A stretch of 64,000 nt of DNA from Opitutales bacterium (GTDB lineage: Bacteria; Verrucomicrobiota; Verrucomicrobiia; Opitutales; UBA2987). The notes beneath the pieces were generated by a model that did not search any database, was not told where the DNA came from, and worked only from the letters and a program-made list of their open reading frames with translations. The position numbers were made by a program, and so were the translations under genes. The stretch's first letter is position 1, and each line of letters opens with the position of its first letter. The DNA is taken from positions 1 to 64,000 of the forward strand of contig JAJFLU010000048.1 of NCBI GenBank assembly GCA_021772515.1, in the 5' to 3' direction. This document shows, piece by piece, positions 55,448-64,000 of this stretch.

Positions 55448-56719
55448 ATGATAATCGATTTTAGCGTCAAAAATTTCCGCTCTATAAAAGAAGAACAAGG
55501 TATTAGTTTTGTGGCAAGCAACTATGATAAAAGTCTGCCACAAAACCTTATAGATGTTCAATTACCCGGATTACCTGGGCTCAAATTGCTGAAAGGATTG
55601 GCAATCTATGGTGCGAATGCTTCCGGGAAAACTAATGTGCTAAAAGCCCTGCATTACCTTTCTTTCACGGTCGAGGAATCAGCGACGTTTTGGGGCAGCG
55701 GAGATACAACCGGCACAGAACCGTTCGCACTTGATCCCGAAAAACAAAAGGAGCCAAGCGAATTTTCCTTGCGATTTGTTGTCGAAAAAGTGCGCTACCA
55801 TTTTACCCTTATTCTTGACGAGTATCGTGTACTTTATGAAACCTTATCCGCATTCCCCAAAGGTAAAGAGCAAATTTGGTATGAGCGATCATGGGATGAA
55901 AGAAGGGAAGTTTACGATTGGAAACCTGAACGGCCAACGGGATTTCGTCGCGACCCAACAATCGAGGATTATACTCGAGATAACGCCTTATTCCTTTCCA
56001 CCGCAGTTAATTTAAATAACAAAGACCTAGAGCCAATTTACCTCTGGTTTAAGAATCAGTACAAGTATTCTGAATTGGGTAGTGATTTTTTTACTCTTTC
56101 GGCCAACCATACTATTTCTTCTTTGCTTGAAAATGCAGTTAACAAGAATGATGTTATCAAATTGTTACAACATGCCGACTTCGGCGTGCTGTCTGCAAAA
56201 GCCAATGATAGAGAAATTAGGCCCGTAGACCTGCCTGACGACACATTAATCACTGAAATTACTTTTGGGCATAGAGGAAAAAGCGGGATTGAATATCCTC
56301 TTGATTGGGAACATGAATCTTCCGGCACTCGTAAATTCTTTGCTTTGGCTGGCCCTTGGCTAGAGATATTGGAGAATGGATATGTTATATGCGTTGATGA
56401 AATTGGATCGAGCATGCATACCACTATGGTAGCAGAGCTACTGCGATTGCTCTTTAGTGATATACATAATAAAAACGGGGCGCAAATTATTTTTACAACG
56501 CACAACTCGTTATTATTGGATCTTTCATTATTACGCAGAGATCAGATTTGGTTTACAGATAAGGACGATGAAGGGGCAACTAATATTTATCCTCTCTCAG
56601 ACTACAAACCACGTAAGAATGAGTCGTTGGTTCGCGGATATATGGCTGGACGTTATGGTGCTGTGCCTTTTATCCCATCTGGTCTGATTGACAATATGGA
56701 AAAAGTGCATGTCGAGTAA
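55448..56719 (+). CDS. AAA ATPase of the RloA/AbiLi type (putative phage defence)
   Basis: A 423-residue ATPase of the AAA15/21 (COG1106-like) group. Walker A is IYGANASGKTN (Lys61), the signature-like motif is HESSGTRKFFALA, Walker B is YVICVDEIGSSM and the H-loop is IIFTTHNSLLLD. No TOPRIM nuclease domain follows, unlike OLD proteins; the partner gene supplies it. Its sequence is much richer in A+T than the flanks (33% and 42% G+C in two 60-nt lines counted by eye versus about 60% near 58 kb), a sign of recent transfer. Confidence 0.85.
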   Translation: MIIDFSVKNFRSIKEEQGISFVASNYDKSLPQNLIDVQLPGLPGLKLLKGLAIYGANASGKTNVLKALHYLSFTVEESATFWGSGDTTGTEPFALDPEKQKEPSEFSLRFVVEKVRYHFTLILDEYRVLYETLSAFPKGKEQIWYERSWDERREVYDWKPERPTGFRRDPTIEDYTRDNALFLSTAVNLNNKDLEPIYLWFKNQYKYSELGSDFFTLSANHTISSLLENAVNKNDVIKLLQHADFGVLSAKANDREIRPVDLPDDTLITEITFGHRGKSGIEYPLDWEHESSGTRKFFALAGPWLEILENGYVICVDEIGSSMHTTMVAELLRLLFSDIHNKNGAQIIFTTHNSLLLDLSLLRRDQIWFTDKDDEGATNIYPLSDYKPRKNESLVRGYMAGRYGAVPFIPSGLIDNMEKVHVE

Positions 56720-57425
56720 AAGCAGGAGGAAGAAAAATCAATCTTCTTCCAGACCCATTCGTCGTGCCCGAGGATCTGTGGCTCCCGCCATAAGTATTCT
56801 TGTTGTAACAGAAGGAACAGTTACCGAGCCTACTTATTTTATAGAATTTCGTAATCGCTTTAAGTTGCTTACGGTAGAAATTGTCGTTGAAGGCTCTGGC
56901 TGTGGTGATCCAAAAGTCTTGGCCGAAAGGGCTCTTGAGGAGCAAAGAAAGCGTAAATTAAATGCAAGAAAAGGTCTGCTCAGTATTGCGCAAGTTGAAG
57001 CATTTGATCAGCTTTGGATAGTTTTCGACACTGACGCACTTAAGTCCGATAAATTGCATAATGGAATTTCATTTGCCAAATCAAACGGAGTAAGATACGC
57101 CCAATCAACTCCATGTTTTGAATTTTGGCTATTGCTTCATCTGCATTTCACAACGGCTCCAATGGCAGATTGTGCCGAAGTGATTAAGTGGCTAGAAAAA
57201 GTTTTAGGGAGGAAATATTCAAAAAAACGAGGAAATTTCGAAAATTTGATTCCTCAATTTGTTACTGAGGAGAGAATTCAAAATGCAATCAAAAATACAC
57301 AACTGGTTCGGAGGCATCATAAGTCTGCTTTAACCCAATTCCCCTGCGACCCATCAACAGATGTGGACTTCCTGGTTGGAGCTTTGACCCAAACAGCTTC
57401 TCCTGCTAAAAAGAAATTTTTTTGA
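56709..57425 (+). CDS. RloB-family protein (TOPRIM-like, AbiLii type)
   Basis: A 238-residue protein with the RloB pattern: a basic N-terminus (SSKSRRKKNQ), ILVVTEGTVTEPTYFIEF (first acidic site), QLWIVFDTDALKSDK (second acidic pair) and STPCFEFWLLLHLHF. RloB and AbiLii accompany AAA ATPases in abortive-infection systems; the Glu/Asp-x-Asp sites suggest a TOPRIM-type nuclease fold. ATG 56709 overlaps the ATPase gene by 11 nt, so translation is coupled. A TTG 21 nt upstream is a weaker start. Ends with a Lys/Phe-rich tail. Confidence 0.85.
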   Translation: MSSKSRRKKNQSSSRPIRRARGSVAPAISILVVTEGTVTEPTYFIEFRNRFKLLTVEIVVEGSGCGDPKVLAERALEEQRKRKLNARKGLLSIAQVEAFDQLWIVFDTDALKSDKLHNGISFAKSNGVRYAQSTPCFEFWLLLHLHFTTAPMADCAEVIKWLEKVLGRKYSKKRGNFENLIPQFVTEERIQNAIKNTQLVRRHHKSALTQFPCDPSTDVDFLVGALTQTASPAKKKFF

Positions 57426-57533
57426 CTGATTTCGTAGAGCATGATCTTTATGGTGATTGAGATGGAGAGTTGATTTATTTGGATTGTTGTAATTGTTTAT
57501 GAGTAGAAAAAGGAAGTCCCATGGCGAGGCGGA

Positions 57534-57656
57534 TTGGTGGTTTACGGCGGAGATCCGAGTCTCGGGATTCTCTTCGTGCCGGTTGGCGAGCTTGTCATTT
57601 TGTTTGCCACCTTCTCGATCACCCGTGCCGTCTATTCGGCTACCCGTCGTTTGTAG
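57534..57656 (+). other. Possible gene remnant or microprotein in the gap before hpaB
   Basis: The 295-nt gap 57426-57720 is AT-rich at first. From TTG 57534 a frame of about 40 codons to TAG 57656 gives a hydrophobic stretch (ILFVPVGELVILFATFSITR) ending in Arg-rich residues, like a membrane segment. No SD is seen. Low certainty. Confidence 0.25.
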
Positions 57657-57708
57657 TTGGCGCCGAAATTGCGGAAATAAAATCTGGAAGAGGCCCTCAC
57701 TACGGACT

Positions 57709-57714
57709 TATAAT
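57709..57714 (+). promoter_or_regulatory. Perfect -10 hexamer beside the hpaB start
   Basis: TATAAT lies 6 nt before the ATG at 57721. No good -35 hexamer is seen at the proper spacing. If used, transcription would begin at the start codon (leaderless mRNA); no SD is present. Confidence 0.3.
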
Positions 57715-57720
57715 TGGTAG

Positions 57721-59229
57721 ATGGAGGAAAAGGAATTCGAAACGCTTCTGGATGGGGAGACCTACCTCGAAAGTTTGCGGGATGGGCGCGAGGTATTCAT
57801 CGATGGGGAAAAAGTCGAGGATGTAACCAGTCACCCCGCGTTTCGCAATTCCGCCCGTTCCATCGCTCGTATCTACGATTCGATGCACGATCCCGATCTG
57901 AGGGATCAACTCACGGCCGTGGACCGTTTCGGCATTCGAACACATAAGTTTTTTCAGCCGAGCTACACGGCAAAAGAACTCCGTGAAGCCCGCGATGCCC
58001 TGGTCATCTGGGCCCGGATGTCCTACGGGTTTATGGGCCGAACACCGGACTACAAGGCGGCCTTTATGGCGAGCATGGGCTGCGCCCCCGAGTTTTATGA
58101 ACCTTATACCGACAATGCCCTCAACTGGTACAAAAAATATGCCCTCAGGGGTCTGTTCCTGAACCACGTCCTGATCAACCCGCCAATCGATCGCAAAAAG
58201 CCGATCCATGAAGTCAAGGATGTCTTTGTCCACGTGGAAAAGGAAACGGATAATGGCATCATCGTCAGCGGGGCAAAAATGCTGGCGACGGGCTCGGCGC
58301 TGACCCATGCCACTTTTGTCGCCCAAAACAGCGCAGTCCATCTCGACCCGGAAAATGCGAAAGATTTTGCCCTCGTTTTTATCGCCGAAGTGGACACACC
58401 CCGCTCCAAATTGCTCTGCCGCCGTTCCTACGAAAGCTCAGCTCGAAGTCCTTTTGACAATCCCCTGTCCAGTCGTTTCGATGAAAACGACGCCGTCATC
58501 GTATTCGACAAGGCGTTGATACCGTGGGAAAATGTGCTGGTTTACCGCGACACCGAAAGGGCGACCGCATTTTACGGGGCATCAGGGTTTTTTCAACGTT
58601 ACAACCTTCAGGCGGCCACTCGGTTGGCGGTCAAGCTCGATTTCATGAGCGGGCTATTCGCAAAGGCCATCGAGTCCAACGGCACAGAAAATTTTCGCGG
58701 GGTTCAGGTGGCATTGGGTAACATCCTGGCCTGGCGTCACCTGATTTGGGGACTCACCGAAACGATGTGCCGAAACCCGGAGCAAGGGCCGGGCGGCTGT
58801 GTGGTTCCACGGGTGGAAGATGCCCTCGCCGCCCGCATTTTTGGCCGGGAAAGCTGGCCCGCAATCCACAATTTATTCGAAACCTTTCTGGGGGGCAGTC
58901 CCTTGGTAGCGCCTTCGAGTTACAGGGATTTCCACCATCCCGAACTTCGACCTTTGCTCGATAAATATTACCGTGGCTCAGATTCCGACGCAGTGGAGCG
59001 CATCAAGCTGATGAAATTGATCTGGGATAGCATCGGTTCCGAGTTCGGGGGCCGTCACCTGCTCTATGAGTTGAATTACTCCGGCAACAACGAGCAAATA
59101 CGGATCGACGTAGTAACAAACGCGGAAAAGCGCGGGGTGCTGGACGAATGCAAATCTTTGGTCGATCGATGCATGAGCGATTACGACTTATCCGGTTGGA
59201 CAGGGCAGGATTGGGTATTTGACGAATAG
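57721..59229 (+). CDS. 4-hydroxyphenylacetate 3-monooxygenase oxygenase-component family (HpaB-like)
   Basis: A 502-residue flavin-dependent hydroxylase of the HpaB group. It begins GETYLESLRDGREVFIDGE and contains KADRK-like INPPIDRKKPIHE, VSGAKMLATGSALTHATF (flavin-site loop), PLSSRFDENDAVIVFDKALI and YRDTERATAFY. These enzymes use FADH2 supplied by a separate reductase (HpaC), not found here. Substrate may be a phenol or another aromatic acid. An in-frame TAG directly precedes the ATG, so the start is fixed. The NCS2 permease gene follows by 47 nt. Confidence 0.87.
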   Translation: MEEKEFETLLDGETYLESLRDGREVFIDGEKVEDVTSHPAFRNSARSIARIYDSMHDPDLRDQLTAVDRFGIRTHKFFQPSYTAKELREARDALVIWARMSYGFMGRTPDYKAAFMASMGCAPEFYEPYTDNALNWYKKYALRGLFLNHVLINPPIDRKKPIHEVKDVFVHVEKETDNGIIVSGAKMLATGSALTHATFVAQNSAVHLDPENAKDFALVFIAEVDTPRSKLLCRRSYESSARSPFDNPLSSRFDENDAVIVFDKALIPWENVLVYRDTERATAFYGASGFFQRYNLQAATRLAVKLDFMSGLFAKAIESNGTENFRGVQVALGNILAWRHLIWGLTETMCRNPEQGPGGCVVPRVEDALAARIFGRESWPAIHNLFETFLGGSPLVAPSSYRDFHHPELRPLLDKYYRGSDSDAVERIKLMKLIWDSIGSEFGGRHLLYELNYSGNNEQIRIDVVTNAEKRGVLDECKSLVDRCMSDYDLSGWTGQDWVFDE

Positions 59230-59276
59230 TGAATCTCCGGTAGCATATTCCCAATGATTTCACTTTAACCACAGCT

Positions 59277-60608
59277 ATGGCGCGTCTCTATCGGCTGGAT
59301 GAAAAAATTGGGCTGCCCACTGCCTTGGCAACGGGTTTGCAGCATGTGCTGGCAATGTTTGTGGGCATCATTACCCCGCCTTTGATAATCTGCGGGGTCC
59401 TCGATTTCGATGGAGCGGCGACCACCTATATATTGAGTATGGCGCTGTTTACATCGGGGGTCACCACCTTCGTGCAAGTGCGAAAGATAGGCCCCATCGG
59501 ATCGGGGATGCTCAGTGTCCAGGGGACCAGTTTTAACTTTATCCCGCTGGCCATCGAGGCGGGCAAGGCAGGTGGTTTCCCGCTCATTTTGGGCATGGCG
59601 ATCGCCGCCTCCCCACTACAGATTGCCTTGGGTCGATTCATGCATCTGATCCGCAAACTTTTCCCGCCCGTGGTGACGGGTTCCGTGGTCATGATGATCG
59701 GGCTGAGTCTCATTCAGATCGGGATGACAGATCTGGCGGGAGGCTTCGGGGCGAAGGATTTCGGAAGCCCCGCCAATCTCGCGCTCGGCTTCTTCGTGAT
59801 GGGTGCGATTCTCGTTTTGTATGGGTTTGGGAGCGGCGTTGTCAGAACGCTATCGATCGCCTTGGGGCTGATCGCGGGTTACCTGCTGGCAGCCGCCATG
59901 GGTCGCATTGATTTCTCCGTCGTGCGCGATTCGACCCTTTTTTCCCTTCCCCAACCACTCAAATACGGAATCGATTTTCAATTTGCCTACTTGGTCCCCT
60001 GGCTAATTGGCTATTTCGTAACGGCAATCGAGTCGATAGGCGATCTCACGGCAACGGCGTCGGTATCGGAGGAACCGGTCGTGGGGCCGGTTTACGTGCA
60101 ACGGCTCAAAGGCGGTATATTGGCCAACGGGCTGGGCAGCCTCTTTTCGGCAATTTTCAACGCTCTGCCCAATTCGACATTTTCGCAGAATAACGGCGTC
60201 ATTCGGATGACCGGTGTGGCCTCGCGCCGGGCCGGTTATGTGGTGGCCCTATTCCTCATTATCCTCGGCTTGTTTCCCCCGCTGGCGGCCCTCATCACGG
60301 TGATGCCGAAACCCGTTCTCGGGGGAGCCACAATCGTCATGTTCGGGGTGGTCGCGGTGGCCGGGTTGCGATTAGTAGCCTCGGATGAATTTACCACCCG
60401 AAACGAATTCATACTCGCCATAACCCTGGCCATGGGTCTGGGCACGACCATGGTTCCCGGAGCGTTATCCAACATCGACCAAATTGGAGGTGATTCCGTA
60501 ATTCTGGGCCATCTGTTCTCTTCGTTGAAAATAATCGCTCAATCCGGTCTCGCCATGGCCGGCCTCACGGCAACCTTCCTGAATCTGGTCCTGCCGAAGA
60601 AAGTATGA
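59277..60608 (+). CDS. NCS2-family nucleobase (xanthine/uracil) permease
   Basis: A 443-residue, about 12-14-helix transporter. The QH pair in helix 1 is seen (ATGLQHVLAMFVG), the helix 8 Glu in YFVTAIESIGDLTATA, and the NAT signature in FSQNNGVIRMTGVASR. A xanthine or uric-acid substrate is favoured by the NxGxxxxT pattern, but uracil cannot be excluded. It is convergent with the PilX-like gene, 38 nt apart. Confidence 0.88.
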   Translation: MARLYRLDEKIGLPTALATGLQHVLAMFVGIITPPLIICGVLDFDGAATTYILSMALFTSGVTTFVQVRKIGPIGSGMLSVQGTSFNFIPLAIEAGKAGGFPLILGMAIAASPLQIALGRFMHLIRKLFPPVVTGSVVMMIGLSLIQIGMTDLAGGFGAKDFGSPANLALGFFVMGAILVLYGFGSGVVRTLSIALGLIAGYLLAAAMGRIDFSVVRDSTLFSLPQPLKYGIDFQFAYLVPWLIGYFVTAIESIGDLTATASVSEEPVVGPVYVQRLKGGILANGLGSLFSAIFNALPNSTFSQNNGVIRMTGVASRRAGYVVALFLIILGLFPPLAALITVMPKPVLGGATIVMFGVVAVAGLRLVASDEFTTRNEFILAITLAMGLGTTMVPGALSNIDQIGGDSVILGHLFSSLKIIAQSGLAMAGLTATFLNLVLPKKV

Positions 60609-60646
60609 GGAAAAGGTCGAACTACCGGATCCAGCCAGCTTGGGGA

Positions 60647-62047
60647 TCAGGGGGCGGTGAAGTTGGCGAGATCACTGAGGTTGCTGAAATCTATGCGGTC
60701 CTCCGCCATGATCAGCTCGCCCCAACTTGACATTCTAAAGGTGGGTCCGCCTCCAAAAAAGTCAATGAGCCCTTCGTCGTAGTGAAATTCTACACCTCCG
60801 TTAAGGGTGATCTGGTTTCCCACTGCGGCTCCGTTAAATCCCGCATTGCCGTGGATTGTGATGTCGGCATTGGGCGCATAAACGGCGGAGGTCATCATGG
60901 CCGAGCCGCCGAGATCAATGGTTTGCCGCACTGCCCCGCCCGCCACAGCGGCAGCCGATTGGGTACCGTAGATGAGTAGGCTCTCGGCATTGGGGTTACC
61001 GTTGTTGATGACGGAGTTTCCCTGGCCGGATTCCATATCTCCAGCCACGTAAATCGTAAGCCTGGCTCCCGGCGCTATATTTACATCGGAGAGCGACACA
61101 TCGCCATTTACCCGCATTAGAATGTTACCGGTGATTGTCATGATGGAGTTATTGCCCATGTCGAAACTGCTCAAATTGTATTCTACCGGAGCATCCGGTG
61201 TGCCGCCACCCAGAGTTACTGTATTGTTATTTCCCCCCAAGGTCACGACATCGGGATCGGTATCCCCTTTGGCCGAGAGACTCAGGACGGGAGGGTCAAC
61301 ATCCGGTAGATCTGCGGTGAAATCGTAGGATACGAGGTCGGTATCGACAGCCACGCCCACCGGTGTATTCGCCCCGGTAACGGTGCCGCTGCCAAAAGAA
61401 ATTGCCGAGCCCCCGGTAAGCACATGCCCATAAATATCGGAGTTGCCGATATCGACCCCGGTAATAGAACTTTCAATCGTCGTGCTGCCAATATCTCCTT
61501 TGTCCCCCCGGTTTAGAACCGGATCCGGAAAACCCCCATTGGGGCCTCCTGGGTTCGAGACATAACTATCGGTGGAGGCCGCGCCACCGGTAATCCGCAG
61601 GGTATCTTTCGCCGTCAGGCCATTGGCGAAGAGCGATCTTTTCACCAAATCGATATTCAGTTGTTTCCGCTGCTCTTTGCCATCCATAGATATGGCCAAC
61701 GCCTCCACGTAAACGGTGGGCAGGACGGCGTAATTCCAGACGATCACCGTTACGACGCCGGAATTTCCGTTTCCAATATCCTTCCGGGCGAATCGGCGGA
61801 CCATATGTGTTGTGTAGTCGGTCCAGCCGGTCCAGTCATCAATATTAAGAGACCAAACAGCTTCCTCGGCCCCTCCCTCTGCGAGGTTGAGAAGGGAGTT
61901 GTTGAGAAATGTTTCCTCGGCCCGCCTGATTTCACTCGAGGTCAGCTTTAGGTAAGAGGCCACCATAATACCGATGCCCAACGCTAAAATTAAAGCGATA
62001 ATTAACGCCGATCCACGAGAATTGTTGTAACGATGATGCTTATTCAA
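60647..62047 (-). CDS. PilX-like exported protein with prepilin-type N-terminus and beta-repeat region
   Basis: A 466-residue protein. The N-terminus RGSALIIALILALGIGIMVA then KLTSSEIRRAEETFLNN matches PilX N-terminal pilin-like domains, with the helix extending into a charged segment. From residue about 160 the sequence is rich in Gly, Asn, Ser and Thr and looks like a right-handed beta-solenoid, ending in FNGAAVGNQITLNGG. It may be a minor pilin or surface protein working with the secretin operon, which lies 16 kb away. Function is inferred. Confidence 0.75.
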   Translation of the reverse strand: MNKHHRYNNSRGSALIIALILALGIGIMVASYLKLTSSEIRRAEETFLNNSLLNLAEGGAEEAVWSLNIDDWTGWTDYTTHMVRRFARKDIGNGNSGVVTVIVWNYAVLPTVYVEALAISMDGKEQRKQLNIDLVKRSLFANGLTAKDTLRITGGAASTDSYVSNPGGPNGGFPDPVLNRGDKGDIGSTTIESSITGVDIGNSDIYGHVLTGGSAISFGSGTVTGANTPVGVAVDTDLVSYDFTADLPDVDPPVLSLSAKGDTDPDVVTLGGNNNTVTLGGGTPDAPVEYNLSSFDMGNNSIMTITGNILMRVNGDVSLSDVNIAPGARLTIYVAGDMESGQGNSVINNGNPNAESLLIYGTQSAAAVAGGAVRQTIDLGGSAMMTSAVYAPNADITIHGNAGFNGAAVGNQITLNGGVEFHYDEGLIDFFGGGPTFRMSSWGELIMAEDRIDFSNLSDLANFTAP

Positions 62048-62091
62048 ATTTATCCTTTAGTTATGGTTCTTTATGAATGGGAGAATATTGA

Positions 62092-63054
62092 TTAATCTTC
62101 CAATAGCTCACCCATGATCATGTTTTCGAGCTTGTCGATGTCGGCCGCGAATCGGCGGATACCCTCGGAGAGTTTTTCGGTCGCCATGGCATCCTCATTG
62201 AGGAACCAACGGAAGGATTTTTCATCGATATCCATCTTTTGGGCCGGTGAGGTTGCCGCTGTGTCGGGATCCAGTTTCCTTTCCACGTTTTCCGTGGAGG
62301 CCTCGAGTTCCGCCAGTAGATTTGGACTGATGGTCAATAAATCGCAGCCTGCCAGCTCGATGATTTCACCCACATTGCGAAAGCTCGCGCCCATGATTTC
62401 CGTTTTGCAGCCAAATTTCTTGTAATAGTTGTAAATGCTGACCACGGACTGCACTCCGGGATCGTCGGCCCCGTGATATTCTTCCCCGTTATGGGCTTTA
62501 AACCAATCCATGATGCGTCCCACAAAGGGCGATATGAGCGTTACTCCGGCATCGGCGCAGGCGACCGCCTGTGGCATCGAAAAAAGCAGGGTGAGATTGC
62601 AGTGAATGCCCTCCTTCTCGAGTTCTTCCGCCGCCCGGATGCCCTCCCAGGTCGCAGCGACTTTAATGAGCACACGCTCCCGCCCGATCCCCCCGGCTTC
62701 GTATAGCGCAATCAGTTCGCGAGCTTTTTCAACCGTCGCCTCGGTATCGAAAGATATCCGGGCATCCACCTCGGTGGAGACGCGACCAGGAACGATTTTG
62801 AGGATTTCGCAGCCAAAAAGGACGATCAGGTGATCGACAATTTTCGAAACCAAAGTCTGGCCGTGGAGACCAATGTTTTCGTTGTCGGCGACGGCTTTTT
62901 CGAGCAAATACTCGTATTCATCCATCTGCACGGCGGCAAAAATGAGGGAGGGATTGGTCGTGGCATCCTGCGGGGTGAACCGCTTCATGGTTGCGAAATC
63001 TCCCGTATCGGCCACGACGGTGGTGTATTGTTTGATCTGTTCGAGCTGGTTCAT
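62092..63054 (-). CDS. tal: Transaldolase (TalB type)
   Basis: A 320-residue pentose-phosphate enzyme moving a dihydroxyacetone unit. Motifs: TTNPSLI near residue 33, [14 protein letters not shown], the Schiff-base lysine in [25 protein letters not shown] and [10 protein letters not shown]. Length and layout match the classical TalA/B class. A GGAAGA SD precedes the ATG at 63054, and a two-tier hairpin lies just upstream. It is followed by the PilX-like gene, 44 nt away. Confidence 0.95.
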   Translation of the reverse strand: MNQLEQIKQYTTVVADTGDFATMKRFTPQDATTNPSLIFAAVQMDEYEYLLEKAVADNENIGLHGQTLVSKIVDHLIVLFGCEILKIVPGRVSTEVDARISFDTEATVEKARELIALYEAGGIGRERVLIKVAATWEGIRAAEELEKEGIHCNLTLLFSMPQAVACADAGVTLISPFVGRIMDWFKAHNGEEYHGADDPGVQSVVSIYNYYKKFGCKTEIMGASFRNVGEIIELAGCDLLTISPNLLAELEASTENVERKLDPDTAATSPAQKMDIDEKSFRWFLNEDAMATEKLSEGIRRFAADIDKLENMIMGELLED

Positions 63055-63069
63055 TGTCTTCCTTTTATT

Positions 63070-63106
63070 AGAACCAATCTCCCTTCGCGGATATGGGAGA
63101 GGTTCT
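63070..63106 (-). promoter_or_regulatory. Two-tier hairpin in the tal leader
   Basis: Outer arms AGAACC/GGTTCT (6 nt) and inner arms CTCCC/GGGAG (5 nt) enclose a short loop, 15 nt before the tal ATG. It may be an attenuator or a protective mRNA structure; the SD is free outside the stem. Confidence 0.45.
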
Positions 63107-63167
63107 CAGGTTGAGCAATATATCATGCCATAATTACCGATTTAAGGCAATACAATTCGCTCTGTGA

Positions 63168-63194
63168 GCCTCCCGCCAAGGCGGTTTCGGAGGC
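63168..63194 (-). terminator. GC-rich hairpin at the end of the DUF423 gene
   Basis: Arms GCCTCC/GGAGGC surround inner arms CGCC/GGCG, directly after the DUF423 stop codon. There is no clear U-run, so it is a weak terminator or an mRNA 3'-end stabilising hairpin. Confidence 0.45.
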
Positions 63195-63575
63195 CTAGCT
63201 CTCACCCATTGCTGCGATCGCCAATGAGGCCCATCCGGCGAGCAGGCAAAGGCCGCCCAAGGGCGTTAATGGGCCAAATATTCCGGGACCGCCGAGGGCG
63301 AGAACATAGAGTGAACCGCTGAACAGAACCACTCCCGCCAGCCAGAATCGAAATACCCAGCGGAGCCTCCGATTGCCGGGAGACGCCTTTGCCCAGGCGG
63401 CAAGCGCCATCAACGCAAGTGCGTGGAACATTTGATACTTGGCCGCCAACTGCCAAAAGGATTCCGTGCCCAGATCTTCCAGCAGACCTTTGAGCGCGTG
63501 GGAGCCTAAAGCGTCGGCAGCGACACCGAGAAATCCCAACACGGCGGCGGTGATCAGACATATTTTGGCGTTCAT
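63195..63575 (-). CDS. DUF423 membrane protein (YgdD-like)
   Basis: A 126-residue protein with four hydrophobic helices. The family motif region GFLGVAADALGSHALKGLLE is present (normal pattern GAFGAHAL), then KYQMFHALALMALA and FGPLTPLGGLCLLAGW. Function is unknown. ATG 63575 is preferred over an upstream ATG at 63638, which adds 21 residues before the usual N-terminus. It is divergent from rplM. Confidence 0.85.
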   Translation of the reverse strand: MNAKICLITAAVLGFLGVAADALGSHALKGLLEDLGTESFWQLAAKYQMFHALALMALAAWAKASPGNRRLRWVFRFWLAGVVLFSGSLYVLALGGPGIFGPLTPLGGLCLLAGWASLAIAAMGES

Positions 63576-63660
63576 AATTAAATTACCCATGAAAAGAGTT
63601 GAATAAGGGGTTGACAAGCCTTGCAGGAAAATTAGCACTTACCCTTCTTTTTTTTATACC

Positions 63661-64000
63661 ATGAAGAGTTATCTCGCAAAACCGGCTGAAGTAGAGCGCA
63701 CCTGGCATGTGGTGGACGCCACCGATCAAGTGCTCGGTAAACTCGCCGTAACAGTTTCCAATATCCTGCGCGGACGCAATAAACCCACCTATACGCCACA
63801 TGTGGATACGGGGGATTTTGTCATCGTCGTCAACGCTAACAAGGTGGCCCTGAGCGGCAAGAAAGAGGAGCAAAAGACCTATATGTTCTACAGCGGCTGG
63901 ATGGGTAACGAGAAATACCGCTCGGTCTCCGATATGCGGGAGAAAAAACCGGCATTCGTCATCGAGCACGCCGTCAAGGGTATGCTGCCAAAAAACAGGC
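63661..64000 (+). CDS. rplM: 50S ribosomal protein L13 (partial, 3' end outside window)
   Basis: The first 113 residues of L13 are visible: YLAKPAEVERTWHVVDATDQ, VLGKLAVTVSNILRGRNKPTYTP, GDFVIVVNANKVALSGKK and AVKGMLPKN. L13 is an early-assembling large-subunit protein; rpsI normally follows. TTGACA at 63611-63616 is a candidate -35, though no good -10 is seen at 17 nt. The gene is cut by the window edge. Confidence 0.96.
   Translation, partial: MKSYLAKPAEVERTWHVVDATDQVLGKLAVTVSNILRGRNKPTYTPHVDTGDFVIVVNANKVALSGKKEEQKTYMFYSGWMGNEKYRSVSDMREKKPAFVIEHAVKGMLPKNR

Overview
The window reads as chromosomal DNA of a free-living, Gram-negative member of the Verrucomicrobiota, probably an Opitutae-like (marine or aquatic) lineage. 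This rests on gene content, not on a database search. The strongest marker is a five-gene type IV pilus/secretin-like operon (about 38.3-44.8 kb) in the order known from Akkermansia muciniphila Amuc_1102-1098. Supporting signs are the combination of many secreted enzymes, a single-domain CoaB, a degenerate-finger Fpg, and DUF1343, DUF2062 and DUF4126 proteins. Most genes are GC-rich and tightly packed, start with ATG (some GTG or TTG), and show no rRNA, tRNA, CRISPR array or intact insertion sequence.

Layout. 0-3 kb: minus-strand panB (cut by the window edge), a PAS-type histidine kinase and coaB, so two of the three genes belong to pantothenate/CoA synthesis. 2.6-8.3 kb: plus-strand membrane protein, secreted amidohydrolase, VTT-family protein, xseA and mutM, with a short asparaginase-type protein opposite. 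8.3-15.6 kb: a minus-strand series of rodA, RNase G/E, a PhyH dioxygenase, glycerate kinase, DUF2062 and a NamZ-like muramidase. 15.8-23.9 kb: O-antigen-ligase/TPR protein, DUF420, an azurin-like cupredoxin, an SLC13 transporter, and a sugar porter next to a secreted GH32 fructanase. 24-31 kb: a putative secreted zinc protease, a glycerophosphodiester phosphodiesterase, an LD-carboxypeptidase, a CBM-like/EEP nuclease-phosphatase fusion, trpE, and a sigma-70 factor 8 nt behind trpE.

31-38 kb: rpsA with a structured, SD-poor leader, a nitronate-monooxygenase-like flavoprotein, hisG, an orphan OmpR-type regulator, a 5'-3' exonuclease and a small secreted unknown. 38.3-44.8 kb: the pilus-like operon. 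44.8-50.2 kb: two candidate microproteins, an Asp/Glu racemase, small membrane proteins, and an HxlR-type regulator with a repeated operator-like motif. The smc-cupin-phoD operon runs back from 53.9 kb. 54-57.4 kb: a DUF4126/zinc-ribbon membrane protein and then an AT-rich AAA ATPase + RloB pair, most likely an AbiL/RloAB-like anti-phage module. 57.7-64 kb: HpaB-type hydroxylase, NCS2 permease, a PilX-like surface protein, transaldolase, DUF423 protein, and the 5' part of rplM.

Functional threads. Envelope and surface: RodA, NamZ-like muramidase, LD-carboxypeptidase, O-antigen ligase, pilus operon and the PilX-like protein. Salvage and uptake: GH32 with sugar porter, NCS2, SLC13, GDPD and PhoD. 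Replication and repair: Smc, XseA, Fpg and FEN-like exonuclease. The best candidates for unusual biology are the pilus-like operon with its flanking microproteins, the RloAB-type island, the HEFFH secreted protease, and several repeated or hairpin sequences in regulatory positions.
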